From an uncultured Prevotellaceae bacterium (GTDB taxonomy: Bacteria > Bacteroidota > Bacteroidia > Bacteroidales > Bacteroidaceae), in assembly GCA_900316265.1 (NCBI GenBank), contig ONCH01000017.1, positions 1-64,000 on the forward strand: a stretch of 64,000 bases of DNA, read 5' to 3'. The notes below the pieces were generated by a model. That model did no database searches. It was not told the origin of the DNA and worked only from the letters and a program-made list of their open reading frames with translations. Position numbers and translations under genes: made by a program. This document shows positions 51,501 through 60,491 of this stretch, in pieces; the first letter of the stretch is position 1; each line of letters starts with the position of its first letter.

Positions 51501-54500
51501 ACTGGTGAGCAACAGCGTTGTCTCTACCTCTCGCCAGGAGCTTACCAAGGAGCAGATGACCACCGGCAAGGTTGCGCTGGAAATTACCACGCCCTGTGTG
51601 GACCACCAGTTCCGACTGGCTGTCGAGCGTTCTACGTCGTCCCTACCGCTACCGAAGGACAGCGTTGTCAACGTCCAGAAGGTTGATGCGGGCAGTCTCG
51701 CCATCTATGAGTTCAACAACAACGTTGAGATAGTCAGCCTGAAGGCCGACACGCTACAGAGCAGTGTCTCGCTGACGTGGGAAACCAATGGCGGAGATGC
51801 CGACGGCTACACCATCCTGCGTCGTGACAAGATGGCTAATGAGGGGATACCTGCCGACACGCTACAGAGCAACTACCAGCATCAGCAGTATATCGACAAT
51901 ACTGTAGCACCACAGCACAGCTACATCTATACCGTCGAGGGTATCACCCAGTGTCAGGGCGAGCATAAAAGCAGTAAGCAGGTGGAAGGTGCCTGCAAAC
52001 CCACCGGAATGGTGCGAGGTTATGTGCGCATGGCCAACGGCGTGGGCATGCCCGGTGTAAAGGTATGGGCACGCAAAGCTGCATCATCGCCACAGATTAT
52101 CGGCTATCAGGCACGCTCCTCCGTCACCGACTCGACAGGTTACTACGAGATTGGCGATCTGGTATATCAGCAGAGTGCCGTCTATGAGATCACCGCGGAG
52201 AGTACCGGCGACGCCGCCTCATTCCCTGCCCAGCAGGTGGAGTTCAACGACGTGAGCAACCTGGCATCGAACGTGGTGTTCACGCAGACACAGTATGCCA
52301 TCTTCTCTGGCACTGTGATGTTTGAGGGTTCAAGCATTCCCGTCAGTGGTGTGCGCTTCCTGCGCGACGGTGTGCAGGTAACCGATGGTGCAGGCAATGC
52401 CGTGACCACCGACGCCCAGGGTCACTTCTCGCTGAGCATCCCCTACGGCGACCATACACTACAAGTAATGAAAGAGGGTCACGTGTTCAAGAACGACGGT
52501 TATCTGATAGACCCAGACAGCCATAATCCCGACAAGCGCATCCGTAACTGGGCCAGCAACATGGCCGACTACTACTTCTGGGACCAGACACGCGTTCGTC
52601 TGCAAGGTCGTGTGGTAGGTGGCAATAAACAAGGTCTGTTACCACTGGGCCAGTCGCTGTCGAAGAACAACCTAGGCGACTCGCTGACGGTGGTGTTCCA
52701 GTTGGAAGGCGACAATGCTTCGTGGATCGTTCGCGACCAGAACGACCTGACCATCCGTGAACGCGACTCGCTACACATTCACGGCATCAACCGCACGGAT
52801 ACGACGACGGTACATGCCTCACGCTACCGCATCAAGATACATCCCGACAGCAAGACCGGTGAGTACGAGTTGCCCATCTACCCTGTGAAATACAAGATTG
52901 TTGAGGTCTATGCCACTGGCTATCCCTCGCTGTTCCAGCCAGGCACAGTGAGCGAGACCATCGACCTGACGGCCTGCCACAACGGCGACATCGCCCAGTG
53001 GTCGCGTATCTACCACGCTGGTCCGTCACTGGTTCGACAGCAGTTCAATGGAAACGGAGAGAATTATTTCGGCATCAAGCGCTATGTAGCAAGTGACGTG
53101 GCTGGATTGTCAGACACCGTACAAGTGTGGTATCCAGAGCTGGACAAGGACGGCAAGGTGGTGAAAGACAGTAAGGGCACCTACACGCTGGGCTATCCCG
53201 TCTATCGTAACGGACTGCCCGTCAACATGGTACTCACGGCACGCGAGGAATACTATTATAACAATGATAGAACAAAGCCCCTTGACACTGTACCGCTGGA
53301 CAGCGCCGAACTGATTATCACTAACGGAATGCACTCGCAGGAGGACACCGATCCCGTGACACTCGACGAAAACGGCATGTATAGCTATATCTTTACGCCA
53401 GTGGATGCCACGTTCACCCAGGAAGGTCAGGATGCGCTACGCACCATCACCTTCACGCTGAAGTATGAGGGTGCCTATTACGAGATGGAACCCATCCGTG
53501 GCTATTTGCTGGCCTCGATAGCCCAGCCGCAGGGTCGTCGTGTGATAGCCGGCACACAGCCACATTTGGTGGAAATATTGCGCGACCCGCCCGGTGCCCA
53601 AAGCACTGCCTTTATCGAGAAAGGCTCGAAACTCCACTATAGCTACACCAACGAGAGCACGGTAAATCTTGGTGCTGTACTGGATATAGGAGGTGGCAGT
53701 GGACTGAGCTGGTACAAAGGCTTCGTGATAGGCGGCTCTACCGAACAGGGTACCATCTTCGATAGCGAGCAATATTTTGGTGTTCAGCTCAACCTCTACA
53801 CCACCAATTACGACAAAGAGGTGTACGAGTACACGATGGAAGTCAAAGAGCGCATAGAAACCAGCGACGAGTCACGCTTTGCGCAATATGTCGGCAATGG
53901 CTCTGACCTATACATCGGCATGAGTAATACCATCATTGCAGAAGATGCCTTGGCGGTACGACTGGTGCCCTCGGCCACTTTGAAGCGACTGATGCCTGCT
54001 ACAGGAGGACTAGTGACGATAGATGGACGCAAATACCATGTAAAAGGCAACGTCAAGGTGATAGCCAGTGGCTACGACGCCCAGAAGAAGGACTCTGTTT
54101 ACCTCATCCGCGACGAGGTGATGCAGGTCACTGACAAAGTGCAATCGACTTTTGTACACTCGCAGGCTTACCTCTTGGAGGAGATGATTCCGACCCTTAT
54201 CCGTACCCGTAACGCCCTGCTGTTAGGCGTGGGCACAGACCCCTCATACGCTCAGGAACTGGCCAACAGCCAGCAGCGTCCTACCTACATCAGTAAGGTA
54301 GCCTCTGATGACGAACACTTTGCACAACTGGGGTACTACGACATGTATCAGCCAACTAACACTCCAGATGTTAGCTATACAGACTCCATTGTCGGACTGA
54401 ACAGTCAAATCAGGACGTGGACGGGATTCATCCGCCGAAACGAGCAGGAGAAGTTGGAGGCTGGAAGACTGTTAAGAAACTACGACTTCGACGGCCACAG

Positions 54501-57500
54501 CAGCGGCATATCGTATAGTGAGGAATACACGGCGACGTATGACCACTGTGGCTATTGGTCCTACCCCAATATGAATGTCACTGGTGGCACTGGAAGTGAT
54601 AGCAGTACTGATAAAGAAGACGGGCGCGACATGAAGACAGAGTATAATGGTGACGGTGTTTATTTCAACATCGCCATCACTCCGATGTTGGGCTTCAAAT
54701 ACGAATACATGACTGGCGATGGCAAGGAAGAGAGCAAGAGCACGGGCTTCACGCTACGTTGCTCGACGAGGTCGAACCTCAACGTTGATGTCTATCGCAT
54801 CGCTCAGGACACTACCCAGCTGGCCAAACAAGTCAAGGACGGCGAATGGGGCACCTTCTACAAGCTGTCGGGAAAAACGCTGAAGGAGATTATCAATGCT
54901 CCATATTCACAACTGGATGCCTGGAAGGTTGATCTCGACTACGGTAGCTTTGCCTTCCGCACCCTTGGTGGCGCAACGTCACAGCCTTATGAAGATGAGC
55001 GTTTAACGCGATACTACATGCCGGGAACGGTGCTCGACCAGAAGACCATGCCACTGGACAACCTGAAGATATGGACCGACCAGCACGTGGTGTCGAACGT
55101 GCCTTACGATGAGCCGGCGCGCTATACCATCAAGGTGTCAAACGAGAGCGAGTTCCCCGATCGTGTTACCAAGGAGTTGCTGCTCTATCTCGAGGAAGCC
55201 ATGAACAAAGACGGCGCCAAGATTTTCGTCGACGGCCATGCACTGACGGGTTCGGGTATTGACCTTTGGCTGGAGCCGAACACCGTTGTCGAGAAGCAGG
55301 TGGAGGTATATCCTGGCGCAGGATTCGACTACGAGGACATTGGTATATCCATTGTTGACGATGTTGAACCTGAACGTTTCAGCACCTTGACCATTGATGC
55401 CCACTTCATACCCACAGCAGGTAAAGTCAATATCTCATCGCCGGGTGATAAGTGGGTAGTGAATACCGAGTCGCCTAAAGACTCGACGGGTCATTACCTG
55501 CCCGTCACCATCGACGGCTTCGACGTGACGCAGGAGAACTTCGACCACATCGAACTGCAATATAAGTTGTCAACGCAGGGCGACAAAGAGTGGGTGAACA
55601 CATGTTCCTATTATAAGGATAAAGAACTGATGGCGAAAGCCAGCGGTGTGCGCAAGCTCATCACTGACGATGGCCACATCAACGCTGTGTTCTATGGCGA
55701 GAGCGACCCCATTGAACAGCGCTATGATCTGCGGGCTGTCATCTATCGCCGTCACGGCAATGGCTATCTTACCAGCTCGTCGAAGATATTGAGTGGTATC
55801 AAGGACACGCGCCTGCCGACCCTCTTTGGCAAGCCACAGCCTGCCAACGGCATCCTCGACATCAGCGACGACATCAAGATGGTATTCTCGGAGGAGATAG
55901 CCGGCAACTACCTGAAGAAGGAGAACAACTTCGAGGTGCTGGGACTGACCAACAAGAGCAGCATCTCACTATCGACCTGTCTGCACTTCAACATCAAGAA
56001 CCCCGATGAGAGTGGCAGACTATATGCCCTAACAGATGTCTCGCGCAACTTGGCGGGCAAGAGCTTCACGTTCGACGTGATGCTACTGCCAGAGGAGCAC
56101 GAGTCGACAGTGGTGGTACTGAGCCACGGCCAGGAGCAGAACCTGCAGATTGGTCTGACCAAGGATAACCGCATGATGGCCCGCTTCAACAATCAGATTG
56201 TCGAGGGTAACAAGGCCATCACCTTCAGTGCCCTGCGCCAGCTGAACTACGTCTTCGAAGCCAACGACGAGAAGAAGACCACCGAGGTACGCTTCTACGA
56301 CGGCAATGCACCTGTGGGCAGTGGCACCATCGAAGGCCTCTACGAGGGCAACGGTCCTATTTCGTTGGGTTCCGACATTCAGGGTGTCATCTACGATACG
56401 GAAGACCCGGCCTTGAACGTCTATCGCGGCGACATGCTGGAACTGCGCCTGTGGAACAGAGCATTGTCCACTGGCGAGATGGCCGACTACGCACAGAAGC
56501 GACTGACGGGCTACGAGTATGGACTGATAGACAACTGGCCCATGAACGAAGGCAAGGGTACTTATCTGTATAATCATGCTGTGGGTGGTGCTGACGTCAG
56601 AATCGTGGACAACACCACGTGGAAGACACCTAACGGAATGAGTCTGAAGCTGGACGGCGAGAAGGGTGTGATGCTCAACGCACAACACTTCAACCGTGCC
56701 GACTACCACGACTATACGATGATGTTCTGGTTCAATACCTCGCAGAAGAACGGTACCTTGTTAGCCAACGGTGAGGCGAAGGACGAGCCAGGCAGTAAGA
56801 ACCACTTCAATTTCGGCGTGAAGGACGGAGAACTCTTCTTCCGTGGAGCAGGCTATGAGGCCAGAGCTGCAGGTGATGTGGCCGACGGACAGTGGCACCA
56901 CGCCGCCGTGACGGTGAGCCGCTCACGCAACGTCTGCAACCTCTACGTCGATACCAAGCTGAAGCAGTCGTTTGCGGCTGATACGTTGGGAGGCATTGTG
57001 GGCAATACGCTGGCCGCAGGTGCCACCTACACGAAGAAGGATACGCCGACCAATGCCCTGAAAGGTAACCTGGACGAGCTGGCCATGTATGAGATGGCAC
57101 TGACGGAGAATCTCATCAAGAACTACTCCACTACGACGCCTACGGGTAAGGAACTGGGAACGATGGTCTATGTGCCCTTCAGCCGTGAGGAACGTCAGGG
57201 CGACAACCAGCAACGCATGGTACCGTCAGGACTGAGCATCGCACGGGAACGCAACAGTCAGGGACTGTACTCCACCACGGCTGACACCATTGTACGACCT
57301 GAAGTCATTGACCTTGTGGCCGATCGTGACATCTATGCGCCAATGAACAACAGCGGTGCACTGGAGAACCTGAACTACAGCTATGTGGTCGATAATCAGG
57401 ACCTGCTCATTAACATCAATGAGCCGGAGTCTGATATTGAGAAGACGCACGTCTATATCACACTGCGCGACGTGGCCGACCTGCAGGGCAACCTGCTGGC

Positions 57501-59256
57501 ATCGCCGGTAGTGATGGACCTTTACGTTCATCAGAGTCCCCTGCGCTGGACGGAGAAGCGTAGGACCATCAAGACACAGTATGGTGAGGAGTATGTGTTT
57601 GACGTCACCATCCAAAACGTCAGCGGCAAGACACACAGCTTCGAGCTGAAGGAACTGCCCGTATGGATTACGGCCTCAGAGACTGACGGCACCATCGACG
57701 AACTGGATGAAAAGACCATTACACTGACCATATCACCATATATTAATATCGGTGACTATGAGGAGCGCATCACCATTATGACCGAGGATGGTATGACAGA
57801 ACCACTGCCGCTGAGCATCACCGTACGTGGTGAAGAGCCAGAGTGGGCTGTCAGCGAATCGCTGAGAGACAAGAACATCTCGATGAACATCGTGGGACGA
57901 ATAGAAATTAATGGCAACATTGCCAACGCCCCCGATGACATCGTACACGTCTATGGCGACGGACACGAGACGCTGGGTGTTACCCACGTCAACGTGGACA
58001 ATACCAGCGGTAGCAACGAGGCATTGACCTACATCATCGTCTATAGCCCCGACGGAAAGAACAACGCGCTGAACTTCGAGTACTATGATGCCTCAACAGG
58101 TTGCATCTATCAATTGGAACCTGCCGATGGCGAAAAGATACTCTTCAAGACCGATGCTATCGTGGGTAGCACCACTAATCCCGTTGTGCTGAAGAATACC
58201 GAGAAGGAAGTGCAGACACTGCAGTTGAAGAAGGGTTGGAACTGGCTGTCGTTCTATGTGAAGCCTGACAAAAACACCATCGGCAACCTGCTGGACAGCT
58301 CGACGAAGTGGCAGGTGGGCGACGCCCTTGAGGTGGTGAACGGCGACGGCAAGGTCAGCCAGTTGTTCACCTATACGTCGAAGAGAAAGAAGACAAACTC
58401 GACGACGTATGACTACTTCTGGGACAATGCTTCAGAGAGCATACAGCTCGACCCGACCATCCGCTACCGCTTCTATTCGACCAACGAGAAGGCGGCCTAC
58501 CTGACGGGTACGTATAATGCTTATGAAACCGTCAACGTACTGCCTGGCTGGAACCGTATCGGCTACGTGTCACGCCTGAATCTGCCAGTAGGTACGGCAC
58601 TGGCCGACTATACCGACAAGGGTACGGTGGGCGACATCATCAAGTCGCAGAACGAGTTCTCGGTACTGACGGAAGCAGGCGGTGTGAGGACGTGGAAGGG
58701 TACGCTGACGTTCATGAAGTCCGGACAGGGCTACATGCTGAAGCGTAATGCGAATACCAACACCAGCTTCTACTATCCAGAATACATGGATAACTCGCGC
58801 TATAGCGGCGTCAACGCCCGTCAGAGCACATTGGAGGCTCCGCTTTACGATAACACCAGTGGCGTGTCGATGAACATCATCGCTCAGACGCTGGGTGTAG
58901 AATTGCAGGCTGGCGACCGACTGGCAGTCTATAGTGAGGGCACGCTGTGTGGTGTGACTGAGCAGACAGGCGACGGACTGTTCTTCCTCAGCGTAGGACA
59001 GACGGAGGGTGGCGACGGCCGACTGAGCTTTGCCATTGAGCGTGGCGACAACATCATTGCCACCACGCCAGTCATCATGACCTATCGCAGTGACAGCGTA
59101 TCAGGTACGCTCAGCGAACCCACGCTCATCAACTTCACCACCATCGACCGCTATGCCGACGGCTCGTGGTACGACATGCAAGGCCGTAAACTGCAACAGC
59201 GCCCCAGCATGAAAGGAGTATATATTTTTAACGGACAGAAAACAATTGTAGAATGA
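48580..59256 (+). CDS. Giant secreted multidomain protein (3558 aa) with LamG-like domains
   Basis: The start at 48580 gives signal peptide MKQKVLWILTTLMMVGWSSR; the open frame to 48481 only runs into tRNA debris. Domains in rough order: beta-rich N-terminus; two repeated beta-helix (GLUG-like) units, each opening RFIIRSAADW (about 438-635 and 670-870); a fibronectin-III-like domain (about 1047-1130); two or three carboxypeptidase-regulatory-like domains (GMVRGYVRMANGVGMPGVKV, about 1140-1310, and RVRLQGRVVGG); long unassigned beta regions; two LamG/concanavalin-like domains (about 2465-2670 and 2670-2850, FWFNTSQKNGTLL, DGQWHHAAVTVS); a BACON-like domain (about 2990-3080); and the tail WYDMQGRKL...KGVYIFNG. 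No catalytic site was recognised; adhesion or polymer binding is inferred. It is ATGA-coupled to the next gene. Confidence 0.85.
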   Translation: MKQKVLWILTTLMMVGWSSRLQASNAPEDSWRYQVRLDGTTAMRLEMPCYDRDGSDSWIKNGYVYITRDGGSKETLFYYKSKTDIDDSETAKIYCRTDVGGTMTLERSGMSSVQITASEQWVEIPDVSGQEYAIVHLRWVIPSAYRGKNVTITWDIDKDGNIGEDHKKIDISSVSMYIPAEPEPIRPQLMDPMLSYNTTHRNEIMVPYIMASNHIKSLTATYNTAPSYVTDKSAYWKTVQLDTLTSGYLYLPADATISDLKLTAQYINTDKKLKVTESDAITVPTLHQPKMMTAAMLNNGSALVQWRMIDNGWNDILETDSWEVQRNVDGDPVNGTWTMVGQLDYSPFVRELSYTDNTLLQAYKDKPVYYRVRRMMTSMWGWHTRSDYAQCKLVNGIVLPSFVTPKAQRNGTWTDDSHPVNINFTMGGPTSQYDSQRRFIIRSAADWDTYCELLRSNSSLSAVMANDIELNESNKKVGQYYFYEGVFDGNGYTVTYNYKSGKQEVEACLFYRLDGATIRNLHIAGTIETNSSSRYPHSALVGRCAETTIENCRVSATFKLTGKNDKAAGFIGETARRAFNYLSNCVFDGRFICPEANDNCAGFVCSSNSAKEELVLTNCVFNPAELKNCSGQNFVRSGDATLSFSYATNNLNAPGTESQQSDPHYDEQGRFIIRSAADWETFRNKVATAHGADVNAVLAADITVSTMIGTNDENRYYGTFDGGGHTITFNNTSSVDYAALFSHVGTCTIKNLHVAGTIEGNNYSAAIIGRCENNSSKTITIERCRVSNSFTPIIDYHSAFIGQTNDAKAILRNNLFDGTVQSSLFLKSYFGVFIGHGFKSGIDILENNLDDGTYIYQSEVAPCYSGFGEAYFPPGAYKRNGKTNAELLALLGNQWKEEDGKVVPIMETSTLPSKTPDDTMTRLERLEHIALLVGEDKMELMGNTIVPKMALSDNPELKTAIWDDRARAYLYTDKLVSNSVVSTSRQELTKEQMTTGKVALEITTPCVDHQFRLAVERSTSSLPLPKDSVVNVQKVDAGSLAIYEFNNNVEIVSLKADTLQSSVSLTWETNGGDADGYTILRRDKMANEGIPADTLQSNYQHQQYIDNTVAPQHSYIYTVEGITQCQGEHKSSKQVEGACKPTGMVRGYVRMANGVGMPGVKVWARKAASSPQIIGYQARSSVTDSTGYYEIGDLVYQQSAVYEITAESTGDAASFPAQQVEFNDVSNLASNVVFTQTQYAIFSGTVMFEGSSIPVSGVRFLRDGVQVTDGAGNAVTTDAQGHFSLSIPYGDHTLQVMKEGHVFKNDGYLIDPDSHNPDKRIRNWASNMADYYFWDQTRVRLQGRVVGGNKQGLLPLGQSLSKNNLGDSLTVVFQLEGDNASWIVRDQNDLTIRERDSLHIHGINRTDTTTVHASRYRIKIHPDSKTGEYELPIYPVKYKIVEVYATGYPSLFQPGTVSETIDLTACHNGDIAQWSRIYHAGPSLVRQQFNGNGENYFGIKRYVASDVAGLSDTVQVWYPELDKDGKVVKDSKGTYTLGYPVYRNGLPVNMVLTAREEYYYNNDRTKPLDTVPLDSAELIITNGMHSQEDTDPVTLDENGMYSYIFTPVDATFTQEGQDALRTITFTLKYEGAYYEMEPIRGYLLASIAQPQGRRVIAGTQPHLVEILRDPPGAQSTAFIEKGSKLHYSYTNESTVNLGAVLDIGGGSGLSWYKGFVIGGSTEQGTIFDSEQYFGVQLNLYTTNYDKEVYEYTMEVKERIETSDESRFAQYVGNGSDLYIGMSNTIIAEDALAVRLVPSATLKRLMPATGGLVTIDGRKYHVKGNVKVIASGYDAQKKDSVYLIRDEVMQVTDKVQSTFVHSQAYLLEEMIPTLIRTRNALLLGVGTDPSYAQELANSQQRPTYISKVASDDEHFAQLGYYDMYQPTNTPDVSYTDSIVGLNSQIRTWTGFIRRNEQEKLEAGRLLRNYDFDGHSSGISYSEEYTATYDHCGYWSYPNMNVTGGTGSDSSTDKEDGRDMKTEYNGDGVYFNIAITPMLGFKYEYMTGDGKEESKSTGFTLRCSTRSNLNVDVYRIAQDTTQLAKQVKDGEWGTFYKLSGKTLKEIINAPYSQLDAWKVDLDYGSFAFRTLGGATSQPYEDERLTRYYMPGTVLDQKTMPLDNLKIWTDQHVVSNVPYDEPARYTIKVSNESEFPDRVTKELLLYLEEAMNKDGAKIFVDGHALTGSGIDLWLEPNTVVEKQVEVYPGAGFDYEDIGISIVDDVEPERFSTLTIDAHFIPTAGKVNISSPGDKWVVNTESPKDSTGHYLPVTIDGFDVTQENFDHIELQYKLSTQGDKEWVNTCSYYKDKELMAKASGVRKLITDDGHINAVFYGESDPIEQRYDLRAVIYRRHGNGYLTSSSKILSGIKDTRLPTLFGKPQPANGILDISDDIKMVFSEEIAGNYLKKENNFEVLGLTNKSSISLSTCLHFNIKNPDESGRLYALTDVSRNLAGKSFTFDVMLLPEEHESTVVVLSHGQEQNLQIGLTKDNRMMARFNNQIVEGNKAITFSALRQLNYVFEANDEKKTTEVRFYDGNAPVGSGTIEGLYEGNGPISLGSDIQGVIYDTEDPALNVYRGDMLELRLWNRALSTGEMADYAQKRLTGYEYGLIDNWPMNEGKGTYLYNHAVGGADVRIVDNTTWKTPNGMSLKLDGEKGVMLNAQHFNRADYHDYTMMFWFNTSQKNGTLLANGEAKDEPGSKNHFNFGVKDGELFFRGAGYEARAAGDVADGQWHHAAVTVSRSRNVCNLYVDTKLKQSFAADTLGGIVGNTLAAGATYTKKDTPTNALKGNLDELAMYEMALTENLIKNYSTTTPTGKELGTMVYVPFSREERQGDNQQRMVPSGLSIARERNSQGLYSTTADTIVRPEVIDLVADRDIYAPMNNSGALENLNYSYVVDNQDLLININEPESDIEKTHVYITLRDVADLQGNLLASPVVMDLYVHQSPLRWTEKRRTIKTQYGEEYVFDVTIQNVSGKTHSFELKELPVWITASETDGTIDELDEKTITLTISPYINIGDYEERITIMTEDGMTEPLPLSITVRGEEPEWAVSESLRDKNISMNIVGRIEINGNIANAPDDIVHVYGDGHETLGVTHVNVDNTSGSNEALTYIIVYSPDGKNNALNFEYYDASTGCIYQLEPADGEKILFKTDAIVGSTTNPVVLKNTEKEVQTLQLKKGWNWLSFYVKPDKNTIGNLLDSSTKWQVGDALEVVNGDGKVSQLFTYTSKRKKTNSTTYDYFWDNASESIQLDPTIRYRFYSTNEKAAYLTGTYNAYETVNVLPGWNRIGYVSRLNLPVGTALADYTDKGTVGDIIKSQNEFSVLTEAGGVRTWKGTLTFMKSGQGYMLKRNANTNTSFYYPEYMDNSRYSGVNARQSTLEAPLYDNTSGVSMNIIAQTLGVELQAGDRLAVYSEGTLCGVTEQTGDGLFFLSVGQTEGGDGRLSFAIERGDNIIATTPVIMTYRSDSVSGTLSEPTLINFTTIDRYADGSWYDMQGRKLQQRPSMKGVYIFNGQKTIVE

Positions 59257-59762
59257 AAATACAGAAAATGATACTCGCAGGTGTGGCGCTATGTGTCACC
59301 CTGCTCCTCGGAGCCTCCTGTTCCAGTGATAGCGACGACAACGCCACTCCGACTCCTGACGTACCAGAGAACCCCTTGACACCAGGCACTAACCAGCGCC
59401 CCGACTGGGATCAGACAGTGGTGGACTACACCCGTTACGATAGTGAGATGCCCGTGGTTGTAGGCATCCAGCCCGAACTGGCCCAGTATGCCTCAGAGAA
59501 GGACATGATGCGTGCCACCATCAGTGGCGAAACCCGTGCATGGAGTGCACAACCTCTGGAGTGGGAAACAGTCGACGGTACCGCCAGTTATAAGTTCTTG
59601 CTCACCATTGGAGGTAATGCAGGAGAAGGCAACATCACGCTGGAGTACTACTGTGACCAGCTACACCGTATCTTCACCCTCAGCGAGTGGAGAGACTACG
59701 ATGCCAGCACGACACCAACAGAAGATGGCCAGCCGTATATACCGTTATTCTATAAGGAGTAA
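59253..59762 (+). CDS. Small lipoprotein coupled to the giant protein
   Basis: A 169-residue lipoprotein (lipobox LLLGASC, Cys about 24), followed by an acidic, proline-rich linker (SSDSDDNATPTPDVPENPL). The folded part is beta-rich (EMPVVVGIQPELAQYASEKD, YKFLLTIGGNAGEGNITLEY). I recognise no family. Its ATG overlaps the stop of the giant gene (ATGA), so the two proteins are made together and may form a surface complex. Confidence 0.75.
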   Translation: MKIQKMILAGVALCVTLLLGASCSSDSDDNATPTPDVPENPLTPGTNQRPDWDQTVVDYTRYDSEMPVVVGIQPELAQYASEKDMMRATISGETRAWSAQPLEWETVDGTASYKFLLTIGGNAGEGNITLEYYCDQLHRIFTLSEWRDYDASTTPTEDGQPYIPLFYKE

Positions 59763-59825
59763 GCGTAAAACACAAATGGGACAGCTTATATAAAGGGACT
59801 TCCCGTATGGTGGTGAATGGCGAAA

Positions 59826-59879
59826 AATTTTTGTATCTGGCCTTGGTGCTTTGTAGAAAAATAAGTACCTTTGCAGGCG
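59826..59879 (+). promoter_or_regulatory. Promoter module 2 (cupin gene), copy of 47571
   Basis: TTG (59843-59845) and TACCTTTG (59866-59873) are 20 bp apart. The block matches 47571-47624 almost base for base, including the segment GTAGAAAAATAAGTACC. Confidence 0.8.
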
Positions 59880-59915
59880 AAAAATGTGTGCAACAATAAC
59901 TGAACAATAAAAGCA

Positions 59916-60404
59916 ATGATGAAAAAGATGATGAACTGGGTGCTCGCCGCCACCCGACCATTGGTACTCACCATGGTCTTTTGCGGCGCAAGCGTACTGA
60001 ACTGCACGGAGGCTAAGGCACAGGAGTCGGATTCTAAACCTAAAGTGGTAAGTACTGAACTGATTCGTACCAGCCAGAGCTGGGACGGCGTGGAGCTGCC
60101 TGACTACTTCCAGGGACGCCCCGAACTGGTGGCTGTGAAATATGTGTTCCCCGCTGGTCAGAAGCTGGGATGGCACCACCACGTAGCTATGAACTACGGC
60201 GTGCTGGTGCAGGGTGAGCTGACCATCATCGGACAGGATGGTAAGACGAAAGTGGTGCATGAGGGCGAGGCCGTTGTGGAGATGGTGGGTACCATCCACC
60301 ACGGTGAGAACCGCGGCACGAAGGACTGCATCCTCTACATGTTCTACCTTTCACAGAAAGACCTGCCACTGGCTGTGCAGCATCCAGAGATTCCACTGGA
60401 GTAA
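59916..60404 (+). CDS. Exported cupin-domain protein
   Basis: A 162-residue product with an N-terminal hydrophobic signal (LVLTMVFCGASVLNCTEAKA). It has a single cupin fold: motif 1 GWHHHVAMNYGVLVQGELTI near residue 87 (HHH and a later E/G pattern) and motif 2 near 120-130 (GTIHHGENRG). The histidines could bind a metal. Exported cupins of this size are often of unknown substrate; none can be named here. A terminator follows. Confidence 0.82.
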   Translation: MMKKMMNWVLAATRPLVLTMVFCGASVLNCTEAKAQESDSKPKVVSTELIRTSQSWDGVELPDYFQGRPELVAVKYVFPAGQKLGWHHHVAMNYGVLVQGELTIIGQDGKTKVVHEGEAVVEMVGTIHHGENRGTKDCILYMFYLSQKDLPLAVQHPEIPLE

Positions 60405-60434
60405 CGGTGAAGGGTACTACCCACTGAAGAAAAG

Positions 60435-60466
60435 AAATCCCAAAAGTCGCGCGGCTTTCGGGATTT
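60435..60466. terminator. Terminator between cupin and GH13 genes
   Basis: AAATCCC (60435-60441) pairs with GGGATTT (60460-60466) around a GC-rich inner hairpin (AAAGTCGCGCGGCTTT). Flanking A and T runs make it suitable for both convergent genes. Confidence 0.75.
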
Positions 60467-60491
60467 TCTATTACCGTTTATCCAAGAAAAC

